A stretch of DNA of 64,000 nt, from positions 1 to 64,000 of the forward strand of contig NZ_BBIQ01000018.1 in the NCBI RefSeq assembly GCF_000730565.1, in the 5' to 3' direction. The notes beneath the pieces were generated by a model that searched no databases, was not told the DNA's origin, and worked only from the letters and a program-made list of their open reading frames with translations. The stretch is from Pseudomonas fulva NBRC 16637 = DSM 17717 (lineage in GTDB: Bacteria > Pseudomonadota > Gammaproteobacteria > Pseudomonadales > Pseudomonadaceae). This document shows positions 51,454 through 60,009 of the stretch, piece by piece. Every line of letters begins with the position of its first letter. Position 1 is the stretch's first letter. The translations under genes were made by a program, and so were the position numbers.

Positions 51454-52685
51454 GGTTGCTCTTCTTCGTGCTGTACGTCCTGCAGCAGCAGGGCGAAATC
51501 GGCCAGCGTCTGCTCATCGGCAGGGTCGCCATAGGCTTGCGCCCAGGCACGGCTGAACAGGTCTTGCGGGGTCATCTGGGCCAGCTCGACGAACGCCGGG
51601 CCTTCGTCATCGGCCGTTCGGCCGGCGTACTCGGCACCTATGCGAATCAACCGTACCGCCTTTTCGTGCAGGGCGGTTTCGATCTGCTGGCGCAGGTCGG
51701 GCTGCGGCTCGTTCAGCACGACGCGCACCTCCAGCCAAGGCTGGCGGTTGGGATCATCGAGCAGGTCCACCACCGGTAAGTCGGCCAGTTGCGTCAGGAC
51801 CTCGTCAAGTGGGGCCGGCCCTATGCGTTGCAACGGCACCGCACGCGGAACTGGGCGAGCCTCGACACTGGCCAGCGCCGCGCCGTCGAAGGTGACTTCC
51901 AGCACCTGGTGGGGGTAGTTCACCTCGGCAAACGACAACGGGATGGGCGACCCGCTGTAGCGGATCCGTTCTTCGCGATTGACCTTCTGGGGCTTGTGCA
52001 GGTGGCCCAGGGCGACGTAGCTGATGGCTTTGTCGAAGAGCTTGGCCGGCAATGCCTCGGCGTTGCCGATGATCAGGCTGCGCTCGGAGTCTTCGGAGAC
52101 CGCACCGCCGGCCATGTGGGCGTGGCTGATGGCGATCAGCGCCTGGTCCTTGCGCTGCCTGGCCTGTGCGGCGGCGATCAGTTGCTGGTGGACCCGGGTG
52201 ATGCCTTGCAGGTAGTCGTCGCCCAGTTGCAGGCCGGTCACCTCCGCCGGCCGCAGGAACGGCAAGGCCAGGCACCAGGCGGTCACCTTGCCGCGCGCGT
52301 TGGTCAGCGGAATCAGCAGCCGCTCGACATCCAGTTGTCCATCGTCCAGCCAGTGCACACGGCCCAGTGCATGGGTGCGCAGGCGGCGCATCAAGGGTGC
52401 AGGCAGCTCGATGCGCGAGCCGGAGTCGTGGTTGCCGGCGATCATCACGATGTCGAGTTTCGGCTGCTGTTCGTGGGCCCTGACGATGAAATCGTACAAG
52501 CGCTCCTGGGCTTTGACCGGCGGGTTGACGGTGTCGAAGACGTCGCCTGCGATCAACAGCGCATCAGGCTGGCGCAGGTGCAGCTGGCCGAGCAACCACT
52601 CGAGGAAGCAGGCGTGTTCGAAGTCGCGTTCCTGGCCATGGAGACTTTGGCCTAGGTGCCAATCGGAAGTGTGAAACAGACGCAT
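51450..52685 (-). CDS. sbcD: Exonuclease SbcCD nuclease subunit
   Basis: SbcD (411 aa) is the Mre11-type Mn2+-dependent nuclease of the complex. Phosphoesterase motifs in order are TSDWHLGQ (about 6-13), AGDVFDT (about 45-51), IAGNHDSG (about 81-88), ISHAHMAG and ALGHLHKPQ with metal-binding histidines. The C-terminal capping domain runs from about 280. The gene leads the sbcD-sbcC-GST unit, with 132 bp to the bat operon end upstream. Confidence 0.97.
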   Translation of the reverse strand: MRLFHTSDWHLGQSLHGQERDFEHACFLEWLLGQLHLRQPDALLIAGDVFDTVNPPVKAQERLYDFIVRAHEQQPKLDIVMIAGNHDSGSRIELPAPLMRRLRTHALGRVHWLDDGQLDVERLLIPLTNARGKVTAWCLALPFLRPAEVTGLQLGDDYLQGITRVHQQLIAAAQARQRKDQALIAISHAHMAGGAVSEDSERSLIIGNAEALPAKLFDKAISYVALGHLHKPQKVNREERIRYSGSPIPLSFAEVNYPHQVLEVTFDGAALASVEARPVPRAVPLQRIGPAPLDEVLTQLADLPVVDLLDDPNRQPWLEVRVVLNEPQPDLRQQIETALHEKAVRLIRIGAEYAGRTADDEGPAFVELAQMTPQDLFSRAWAQAYGDPADEQTLADFALLLQDVQHEEEQP

Positions 52686-52817
52686 GGATGACCTGTGGGT
52701 ATGAAGTCGGGCGAGCGGGCAAGGGCGTTATGGTACCCCATGGGCGCGGCGCTGTGCGGGCCGGTAAAGCCGGTCGGTACACGGCGCGAACCCGGTCGAT
52801 GACGCGCCGCCACATGC

Positions 52818-54446
52818 TCACTTGGGATACAGCGGTGGCAGGCTGGCGCTCTCGCCGGTGGGCAGCAGCACCTGTTCGGCCGGTGGAATGGTGCCGATCG
52901 CCCGCCACAGGTCTTCACCTTGCCAGTGCTGGCCGCTTTCGCTGTACAGCGCGCCGTTCAACCCATCCAGGGCGTCGGACAGGGGTACGAAGCGCGCCGC
53001 CATCTCGGCCAGGGTCTGCGGCTGTTGCCGCGCCCAGGCATCCAGGGCCTGGCGCGTGGCCTGGGGGTCGTTGGCCAGGCAGGCGCGCTTGAGGTCGTCC
53101 AGCAGGGTGCGCGGGCTCGGCCCTGTCTGCGCCGCACGCAGCACCGCTGGCTGCGAACGGGCGCGCCACCACAGGGTGAAGCCCAGCAGCGTGGTCAACG
53201 CAAGCACCAGGGTCGCCAGCTGCCAAGGCCACAGCAGTGTGCTGCTGCCATTGCCCACCACCGGGGCCTCGGCCACCAGGGCAGGGTTGTCCTGCACGGT
53301 GATCGAGCGTGCAGGCAGGCCACTGTGCTCGAGGTGATCTTCGCGGGTGTTCCACCATGTCACTTCCAGCGCAGGCAAGGCCAGCGGGCCGCTGTGGGTG
53401 GGAATGAGCGCCTCGCGTTCCTCGCGGGTGGCGGTCATGCCCCGTTCGCTGATCTCGTTGCGCAACAACGGTTGATCGGGGTAGCGGCGCAGGCCATTGG
53501 CTTCGGTGGGCGGCACTGGCGGCAACTGAGCGCTGGACAGCCCTTCGGCGCGCAGGGTGACGGTGCGGGTCAACGAATCGCCGATCTGGGTCTGCTGGGC
53601 GGCAGGATCGGGGCTCCAGCGTTCCTCCAGGGTCAGGCTACGCGCGGGCAGCCAGGGCAGCCCGGCCGGCCACTGGGCCGGGACGGGCCGTACCGTCAGA
53701 CGCAGCGGCGTAGAGCTTACCTGTACCTGGCGGCCGGCACGGGCAGCGCCGTTGCCGTTCTGCTCGCCCTGGCTATTGGCCGCAGCCGTGGCGGTGAAGG
53801 TCAGCGAAGGAATGTCCAGGGTGCCGCTTTGCTGGGCATAGACGGCATAGCGCGTTTCGATCACGCCATGGCGCACACCCTGAATTTCCTTTTCGTAGGT
53901 GCGCGATTCGCCCAGGGGCTCGACCTTGGCGTTTTCCAGTTGCAGCGGGCTGAGGCTGCTGTCGTCATACAGCGCAACCGAATGGTAGATGCGCAGGGTC
54001 AGTACAGCCTGGGCCTGCACGTAGACATCGGTGCTGTCCAGGGTCGCCTCGATGAACACCTGGGCGTTGTCCTGGCGGTTGGCATCGGCTTGCAGCACTT
54101 GCAGGTCTACCGGCTGGCTGAACGACTGCCCCAATTGCAGGGCAGGGATCTGCAGGCTGCCGCTGCGCCGGGGCAGGAGCGTGATGATCCAGCGGGTGCT
54201 GGCGCGGGTCTCGCCATCGAGGGTGTGCAGGCTGTTCAACTGCCGGGTACTGCGCACCTCGAAGTCACCTTCCAGTGCCCGCAGGTCAGGCTTGCCGAAC
54301 TCGGTCACATCCTGGCTTTCGAGGGTCAGCTCCAGGCTCTCGCCGGCTTCCAGACGTGTACGGTCGACACTGGCCTTGAGCGACGGCTCGGCGTGAGCCA
54401 GCACGTTCCAGAGCAGCATGAGGAGAAAGACGCCGCAGCGACTCAT
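52818..54446 (-). CDS. batD: BatD-like aerotolerance protein
   Basis: This 542-aa exported protein has a signal peptide (1-18, FLLMLLWNVLAHA), tandem Ig-like/BatD repeats (about 25-380, including PSLKASVDRTRLEAGESLELTL), and a membrane helix (about 410-432) followed by a short cytoplasmic domain. ATG 54446 is placed by the signal peptide and overlaps the batB/C stop by 4 nt. It is the last gene of the moxR-bat operon. Such proteins are thought to form an envelope complex with VWA partners, with roles in stress or aerotolerance. Confidence 0.85.
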   Translation of the reverse strand: MSRCGVFLLMLLWNVLAHAEPSLKASVDRTRLEAGESLELTLESQDVTEFGKPDLRALEGDFEVRSTRQLNSLHTLDGETRASTRWIITLLPRRSGSLQIPALQLGQSFSQPVDLQVLQADANRQDNAQVFIEATLDSTDVYVQAQAVLTLRIYHSVALYDDSSLSPLQLENAKVEPLGESRTYEKEIQGVRHGVIETRYAVYAQQSGTLDIPSLTFTATAAANSQGEQNGNGAARAGRQVQVSSTPLRLTVRPVPAQWPAGLPWLPARSLTLEERWSPDPAAQQTQIGDSLTRTVTLRAEGLSSAQLPPVPPTEANGLRRYPDQPLLRNEISERGMTATREEREALIPTHSGPLALPALEVTWWNTREDHLEHSGLPARSITVQDNPALVAEAPVVGNGSSTLLWPWQLATLVLALTTLLGFTLWWRARSQPAVLRAAQTGPSPRTLLDDLKRACLANDPQATRQALDAWARQQPQTLAEMAARFVPLSDALDGLNGALYSESGQHWQGEDLWRAIGTIPPAEQVLLPTGESASLPPLYPK

Positions 54447-56161
54447 CGTGGGGTTTCCTGTTGCAATTGCTGTTCGTACCAGAATTTGCGCCGTAGCAAC
54501 TGCGCGGGATTGTCGGGGATTTCTCGGAGCCATTGTTCCAGCGCCTGGCGTTGCTCGGCATCGAGCGCGGTGGTGACAGGCGCGTGGGGTGGGTCGACCA
54601 CATCGTCATCCTCGCCTGGCGGGTTGCCAGATGCACCCTGGTCACCGCCGTCGCCTTGGGCCGAGGCGCCGTCCCCCGCCTGCTCGTCGGAACCGGGCGC
54701 AGGCTCTGCCGGGCTACCTTGCGCGCTGCTGTTGCCCTCGGTTTCACGACCAGGCGAATCCTGGGCGTCGGTGCTGCCGGGCTGTTCGGCAGCCTTGCCT
54801 TGGCGCTGGGCCAGCATTTGCTCGACCAGTGCCTGGTTGTCCAGCGCCGCCTGCAGGTCTGGCTGACGCTCCAGGGCTTGATCATACGCGTCCAGCGCCG
54901 CTTCCAGTTCACCACTGTATGCCAGAGCATTGCCGCGATTGTAGTGCGCGGCGGCCGTGTCGACCTGCAGAAACGCCTCGGCAGCGCCGGCATAGTCACC
55001 CGCCTGGTACAGGGCCATGCCTCGCCATTGCGGGTCACGGAAGCGGCCGGCCGCTTCGGCCGCTCGACCCTGCTCGAGCAGGCGCTGGCCTTGCTGGTCG
55101 GGGCGCAGCCACAGATCGTCGAGCTCGAACGCCTGGCCGGGCTGGGGCAGGGCCAGCAACAGCGGCAGGCAGAACAGCCAACCCCGCCGACCGGCACAGG
55201 CCGCCAGCAGCAGCAACGGAATCAGCAACCAGTAGCCTTGGTCGGCCCAGCTGTCCAGTTGCAGGGTCTGGCCTTCGCTGCGTGTGCTGCGCGGGTTGTC
55301 GAATAGCCCTAGGCCGCGCAGGTCCAGGTCATCGATGCGGGCATGCCGGTAACGCCCGCCAGTACCATTGATGAAGCCTTTGAGCGCCGCGCCGTCCAGC
55401 CGTGGCAACAGGATCGCGCCCTGGTCGTCCTTGAGAAATTCCCCGTTGGCTTGGCGCACTGGCGCCCCGTCACGGCTGCCGATGCCCAGCATCAGCAGGC
55501 TTGGGCCATGGCGACCCAGGGCCTGGCTGATGCCTTGGCGCTCGGCGGCGCTGAGCGAGGACCCGACCAGCAGCAGTCGGCCCTGGCCAAGGCCGCTCTG
55601 GGCGAGCAGGGCCAGGCCCTTGTGCACGGCAAGGTCTGCCCGCTGGCCGGGCTTGGGCATGATCGAGGGGTCGAGTGCTTCGAGCAGGTTGCGTGTTGTG
55701 GCCAGGTCGTCGGACAGCGGCACCAGGGTATGCGCCGACCCTGCGTAGACCACCAGTGCGGTCTGGCTGTCACGGCGGTGCTCGAGTACGTCGAGTATCT
55801 TGCGACGCGCCTGCTCAAGACGATTGGGCGGGCTGTCCTCGGCCAGCATCTGCGGGGTCAGTTCCAGCAGGATGACCAGAGGATCGGCAGGCCGCTGGCG
55901 GCTTTCCTCCACGCGTTGCCAGCTCGGGCCCAGCAGGGCCAGCACCACCAGCAGCCAGGCAAGGCCCAGGGCTATCCAGGGTAGCTTGCTGGTGTTGCCA
56001 CTGCCGCCACCGAGCAGCACGTTATGGAAGGCCGGGGGCAGGATCATTTGCCAGCGCCCGGCGCGCCTGCGCCGGTGCCAAAGCTTGAACAGCAACCAGC
56101 CGAGCACGGGAATGCTCAGCAACCACAGCGGGCGCAACCATTGGGGCCATAGATCGATCAT
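54443..56161 (-). CDS. BatB/BatC fusion: VWA plus TPR protein with degenerate MIDAS
   Basis: This 572-aa inner-membrane protein combines two membrane helices (about 8-25 and 55-75), a VWA domain (about 88-290), a further helix pair (about 310-350), TPR repeats (about 380-465, AAHYNRGNALAYSGELEAALDAYDQAL) and a Ser/Gly/Asp-rich tail. The VWA metal site reads LLELTPQM where BatA has AVDVSGSM, so the D-x-S-x-S MIDAS is E-x-T-x-Q and probably binds no divalent ion in the normal way. The fusion of BatB and BatC is common in Proteobacteria. It overlaps batA by 4 nt. Confidence 0.87.
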   Translation of the reverse strand: MIDLWPQWLRPLWLLSIPVLGWLLFKLWHRRRRAGRWQMILPPAFHNVLLGGGSGNTSKLPWIALGLAWLLVVLALLGPSWQRVEESRQRPADPLVILLELTPQMLAEDSPPNRLEQARRKILDVLEHRRDSQTALVVYAGSAHTLVPLSDDLATTRNLLEALDPSIMPKPGQRADLAVHKGLALLAQSGLGQGRLLLVGSSLSAAERQGISQALGRHGPSLLMLGIGSRDGAPVRQANGEFLKDDQGAILLPRLDGAALKGFINGTGGRYRHARIDDLDLRGLGLFDNPRSTRSEGQTLQLDSWADQGYWLLIPLLLLAACAGRRGWLFCLPLLLALPQPGQAFELDDLWLRPDQQGQRLLEQGRAAEAAGRFRDPQWRGMALYQAGDYAGAAEAFLQVDTAAAHYNRGNALAYSGELEAALDAYDQALERQPDLQAALDNQALVEQMLAQRQGKAAEQPGSTDAQDSPGRETEGNSSAQGSPAEPAPGSDEQAGDGASAQGDGGDQGASGNPPGEDDDVVDPPHAPVTTALDAEQRQALEQWLREIPDNPAQLLRRKFWYEQQLQQETPR

Positions 56162-57234
56162 CGCGGCCTCCTCAGGCGCAGGCGTTTGAGGCGCTGCCGC
56201 CATTGTGGGTGCGGTTGCAGAAAGCGCGGCTTGCGCAATTGTCGTTGCAGCGGGTTGTCCGGCCACTGCACGCTGATCACCAGCAGCACGCTCAGCAGCA
56301 GCGCCAAGGCCAGTGGCCAGGCATACAAGGCCTTTGCCGTACGCGCCTGGGTCGGCTGTTGCGCCACCGGTTCAAGCCGGTCAAGCGTGTCACCGATGGC
56401 ATCGAGTTCGGCGCCATCATGGGCGCGGAAGTACGCGCCCTGGGTGGTCTCGGCGATTTCGCGCAAGGACGCTTCATCCAGGTCCAGGCTTGGGTTCAGG
56501 CCCAGTAGGCCAGGGGTGCCGGTGGCTTGCGGATCGGCGCCAATGCCGATGGTGTAGATGCGCACGCCCTCCTGAGCGGCCAAACGGGCGGCGGTGAGGG
56601 GGTGGATCAGCCCGCCATTGTTGGCCCCGTCGGTGATCAGCACCAGCACTCGGCTCTGCGAGGGCCGCTGGCGCAGCCGCTTGACGGCCAGGCCGATGGC
56701 ATCGCCAATGGCGGTGTTCTTGCCGGCGATGCCGATCTGGGCTTCATCGAGAAAGGTGCGCACCGTGCGCCTGTCGAAGGTCAGCGGGGCCTGCAGGTAG
56801 GCTTGGCTGCCGAACAGGATCAGCCCCACCCGGTCACCTTCACGGTCCTGCAAGAAGTCGCCCAGCAGCGCCTTGACCAGGTCGAGCCGGCTGATGTCTT
56901 CGCCCTGCCACTGCATGTCCGGGAAGTCCATCGAGCCGGACACGTCCACTGCCACCAGCAGGTCGCGCCCACTGGCTGCCACCGGCATCGGCTCGCCCAG
57001 CCATTGGGGGCGAGCGGCGGCGCACAGCAACAGCAGCCAGATCACGACGAACGGGGCCTGCTGGCGCCAGGTCGGCAGGTTCAGGCGGGCGCGGCGCCCC
57101 GCCAGGCTTTCAAGCTCTTGCAGGAAGCCGACTTTGAGGACAGGCTCTCCACTGTCGGCGGCAGGCAGCACGAGCCGTGCCAGCCAAGGCAGGGGCAGCA
57201 AGGCGAATATCCACGGCCAGGCCAGTTCAAACAT
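56158..57234 (-). CDS. batA: BatA-like von Willebrand factor A protein
   Basis: This 358-aa inner-membrane VWA protein has an N-terminal BatA helix pair (about 5-22 and 60-78), a VWA domain (about 88-290) with intact MIDAS DVSGS (in LLVAVDVSGSM) and a Thr/Asp-type continuation (TDGANNGG), and a C-terminal membrane helix (about 307-325). It overlaps DUF4381 by 8 nt and batB by 4 nt, so all are one transcript. The chaperone-like MoxR and DUF58 genes are upstream. Confidence 0.9.
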   Translation of the reverse strand: MFELAWPWIFALLPLPWLARLVLPAADSGEPVLKVGFLQELESLAGRRARLNLPTWRQQAPFVVIWLLLLCAAARPQWLGEPMPVAASGRDLLVAVDVSGSMDFPDMQWQGEDISRLDLVKALLGDFLQDREGDRVGLILFGSQAYLQAPLTFDRRTVRTFLDEAQIGIAGKNTAIGDAIGLAVKRLRQRPSQSRVLVLITDGANNGGLIHPLTAARLAAQEGVRIYTIGIGADPQATGTPGLLGLNPSLDLDEASLREIAETTQGAYFRAHDGAELDAIGDTLDRLEPVAQQPTQARTAKALYAWPLALALLLSVLLVISVQWPDNPLQRQLRKPRFLQPHPQWRQRLKRLRLRRPR

Positions 57235-57721
57235 GCTTGCGAATCCAGGTTTCCACCGCCTGGCTAAGCCCGGCGATGGCCTTGTCGTCCAGGCGGCATT
57301 CGGGCTTGTAGGCCCCTTCGACCAACACCATCCAGCGGGTCAGGCCTGCTGCCGGGCAGCGGTTGTCAAGAAAGGCCAGCCATTGCCGGCCATTTAGCGT
57401 GTGGCTATTGGCCAAGGGGTAGTGACTGCGACACAGCCGTTTGAGCAGGGCATTGATCTGCTGCAGCCAGGCGCCGGCAGGCGCTTTGTCGTAGGGGCGG
57501 GGCAGACGCGCCAGTTCCTCGAGCGCCGCCACGCGCACCGGGTCGAGCGGCTGCTCGGTGCGTGGTAGGGGCCGTTTGCGTGGGCGCCAGCGACGCACGC
57601 GCCACAGGCCCCAGGCCAGCACGGGCAACAACGCCAACAGCAGCCACCAGCCAGGCGCCGGTGGCCAGGGGCTGATCGGCGGGGGCGCGATCAATGGCTG
57701 CAACTGGTCAAGCGGGTTCAC
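57227..57721 (-). CDS. DUF4381 membrane protein of the moxR-bat operon
   Basis: This 164-aa protein has one N-terminal membrane segment (about 20-42, PGWWLLLALLPVLAWGLWRV) and a cytoplasmic helical domain (about 65-160). It is DUF4381, the usual partner between DUF58 and batA. Translation begins at GTG 57721, overlapping the DUF58 stop in GTGA; no ATG lies close upstream in the frame. The role within the complex is unknown. Confidence 0.85.
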   Translation of the reverse strand: MNPLDQLQPLIAPPPISPWPPAPGWWLLLALLPVLAWGLWRVRRWRPRKRPLPRTEQPLDPVRVAALEELARLPRPYDKAPAGAWLQQINALLKRLCRSHYPLANSHTLNGRQWLAFLDNRCPAAGLTRWMVLVEGAYKPECRLDDKAIAGLSQAVETWIRKHV

Positions 57722-58662
57722 GAGGCGCTGCCCATGCGCTGGGCACTCAGGTAATCGCGCAATTGCTCGATCATCTCGCTTTGCGTGGTCAGTGGCATCA
57801 GCAGCACCCTGAGCTTTTGCGCCATCAATTCCCAGCGCTCGATGCGCGCCTCGGCTTGGTGCCGGTAGGCCTGGCGCAGCCCTTCGTCCAGCGTGTCCAG
57901 CTCCAGCTGCGCGCCCCGTTGCGCAAACCTCAGCAAGCCGGCCGCTGGCAGAGCGTGGTCCAGCGGGTCCGATACCGGCATCAGCAACAGGTCGCAGTGT
58001 CGCGAGAGCATGGCCAGGTGTTGTTCGCACTGGGGCGTCAGCGAGCGCTCATCGCAAATCACGATGGCCAGACTGCCTGGCCTCAATACTTCACGCGCCC
58101 TGCGCAGCGCAAGGCCAAGGCTATCGGCCTGGGCGACGCCTTCGGTGTGCAGCGACTGGTTGACCTTGGCCAGACGATTGAGCAGTTGCAGCAGGCTTTG
58201 CTTGCTGCGCCTGGGTTTGATCTCGTGGGGATCGTTGTCACCGAACACCAGCCCCCCGATCCGGTCGTTGTGCCCCAGCGCGGCCCAGCCGAACAGGGCC
58301 GCCGCCTGAGCCGCCAGTACCGACTTGAACACCAGCCCGGAGCCGAAGAACAGCCGCTGGCTCTGCTCCACGAGAATGAAGATCGGCCGCTCGCGTTCTT
58401 CGTGAAATAGCTTGGTGTGAGGCTCCTGGGTGCGGGCAGTGACCCGCCAGTCGATGTTGCGCACATCGTCACCGGCCTGGTACACCCGAACCTGATCGAA
58501 GTCCACACCCCGGCCCCGCAGCTTGGAATGGTGCAGGCCCACCAGCGGGCTACGTTGGCCGGGGTTGGAGAACAGCTGGATTTCGCGCACGCGGTGGCGC
58601 ATGTCGATGAGTTCGGCAAGGGTGATACGAATGCCGGGCTCGATCAGCGGGGTGCTGGACAT
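57718..58662 (-). CDS. DUF58 protein of the moxR-bat operon
   Basis: This 314-aa cytoplasmic protein has the DUF58 core RGVDFDQVRVYQAGDDVRNIDWRVTARTQEPHTKLFHEERERPIFILVEQS (about 48-98), a VWA-like fold with a modified metal site (LVEQSQR). It follows moxR by 4 bp and DUF4381 overlaps its stop by 4 nt. In other systems DUF58 and MoxR act together on VWA substrates. The start at ATG 58662 (MSSTPLIEPGIR) fits the family N-terminus. Confidence 0.9.
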   Translation of the reverse strand: MSSTPLIEPGIRITLAELIDMRHRVREIQLFSNPGQRSPLVGLHHSKLRGRGVDFDQVRVYQAGDDVRNIDWRVTARTQEPHTKLFHEERERPIFILVEQSQRLFFGSGLVFKSVLAAQAAALFGWAALGHNDRIGGLVFGDNDPHEIKPRRSKQSLLQLLNRLAKVNQSLHTEGVAQADSLGLALRRAREVLRPGSLAIVICDERSLTPQCEQHLAMLSRHCDLLLMPVSDPLDHALPAAGLLRFAQRGAQLELDTLDEGLRQAYRHQAEARIERWELMAQKLRVLLMPLTTQSEMIEQLRDYLSAQRMGSAS

Positions 58663-58666
58663 GGGG

Positions 58667-59626
58667 TCAGGCAACGGCCACGACGTCGAGGATACGCTGC
58701 ACGACCCGGTCCTGGTCGACCCCCGCCGCCTCGGCTTCGAACGACAGGATGATGCGGTGGCGCAACACGTCGAACAGTACCGCCTGAATGTCCTCGGGGC
58801 TGACGAAATCGCGCCCGGCAAGCCACGCATGGGCCCGTGCGCAGCGGTCCAGGGAAATCGAGCCGCGCGGGCTGGCGCCATAGGCAATCCAGTCGGCCAG
58901 TTCGTTGTCGAATTTGGCCGGCGTACGCGTGGCCATGACCAGTTGCACCAGGTACTCCTCCACCGCGTCTGCCATGTACAGGCCGAGGATTTCCTTGCGA
59001 GCTGCGAAGATCGCCTGCTGGCTGACCCGCCGCTCGGGCTTGGTCTCACCGCCCAGCGCCTCGCCGCGAGCCTGGGCCAGGATGCGGCGCTCCACGGCAG
59101 CGTCGGGGAAGCCGATCTTGACATGCATCAGGAAACGGTCGAGTTGCGCCTCGGGCAGGGGATAGGTGCCTTCCTGCTCGATCGGGTTCTGCGTGGCCAT
59201 GACCAAGAACAGCGGCGACAGGTCGTAGGTGCTTCGCCCCACACTGACCTGGCGCTCGGCCATGGCTTCGAGCAGCGCCGATTGCACCTTCGCCGGCGCC
59301 CGGTTGATTTCGTCCGCCAGCACCAGGTTATGAAAGATCGGCCCCTGCTGGAACACGAAGCTCCCGGTCTCGGGCCGATAGATCTCGGTGCCGGTGATGT
59401 CGGCGGGCAGCAGGTCGGGGGTGAACTGGATACGGTGAAATTGCGCCTCGATGCCCTCGGCCAGTTCCTTGATGGCCTTGGTCTTTGCCAGGCCCGGCGC
59501 ACCTTCCACCAGCATGTGGCCATCGGCCAACAGCACGATCAGCAGCCGCTCGACCAGCTTTTCCTGGCCAAGGATCTGGGAAGAGAGAAAGGTGCGCAGC
59601 GCGATCAGCGCCTCACGGTGTTCCAT
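58667..59626 (-). CDS. MoxR-family AAA+ ATPase
   Basis: This 319-aa AAA_3 ATPase carries Walker A GAPGLAKTKAIK (about 43-54), Walker B LVLADEINRAPAKVQSALLEAM (about 103-124), sensor 1 ATQNPIEQEGTYPLPEAQLDRF (with the arginine finger nearby) and a C-terminal lid with SPRGSISLDRCARA. MoxR ATPases are chaperones for VWA-containing complexes, and this one heads the moxR-DUF58-DUF4381-batA-batB/C-batD operon. A TAAAGT -10 candidate lies about 60 bp upstream. Confidence 0.95.
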   Translation of the reverse strand: MEHREALIALRTFLSSQILGQEKLVERLLIVLLADGHMLVEGAPGLAKTKAIKELAEGIEAQFHRIQFTPDLLPADITGTEIYRPETGSFVFQQGPIFHNLVLADEINRAPAKVQSALLEAMAERQVSVGRSTYDLSPLFLVMATQNPIEQEGTYPLPEAQLDRFLMHVKIGFPDAAVERRILAQARGEALGGETKPERRVSQQAIFAARKEILGLYMADAVEEYLVQLVMATRTPAKFDNELADWIAYGASPRGSISLDRCARAHAWLAGRDFVSPEDIQAVLFDVLRHRIILSFEAEAAGVDQDRVVQRILDVVAVA

Positions 59627-60009
59627 CGGCGACGGTTCCTGATAGAGGACCAGGCGGCTGATGGCAGCGGCCCGGCAAGGGTTGATACTTTAATCCATCC
59701 GAGGGGGTGGCGACCAATGGCGGCTTGGAAATTTATCTGAAGGGCGGCCTATCAGAAGATCAGCGCGGTCCTCGGGATAAGTGCCGTAGCGTTGAAATCC
59801 TGGGTTTGCTGCGCTGCCCATCACAGCCCATCGCGGCCAGTCCGGCGCCCCGGCCAAGCCGTTCCAAGTCCCGCGTAACCCTGAGCCCTGCGCTCTATCG
59901 ATCACAGCGATAACCACTATCGAGCGGCCGGCCTCTCGCCTGGCGGCCCGTGCTCTTTATACTCGCGGCCTGATTTAGCCTCTCGTGCGCCTCGTTTAGG
60001 CGCCATGTC
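59627..60009. promoter_or_regulatory. Intergenic region between moxR and the MFS exporter
   Basis: This 383-bp divergent gap has a -10-like TAAAGT on the minus strand (59687-59692) for moxR and a TATACT (59958-59963) on the plus strand for the exporter. Short open frames in it lack ribosome sites. No repeat, RNA gene or terminator is recognised. Confidence 0.4.

Noticed and set aside
49570..51534. 654-codon open frame on the strand opposite sbcC
   Set aside because: It lies wholly antisense to a gene with complete SbcC motifs, has no domain signature of its own and low-complexity Leu/Gln-rich content, as expected from the GC-rich third positions of the true gene.
52920..54866. Long plus-strand open frame opposite batD and batB/C
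   Set aside because: Antisense shadow of two genes with recognisable domains; no ribosome site and no recognisable motif.
59690..59917. 75-codon minus-strand open frame in the moxR-MFS gap
   Set aside because: No ribosome site and composition unlike coding sequence; it overlaps the region expected to hold both promoters.
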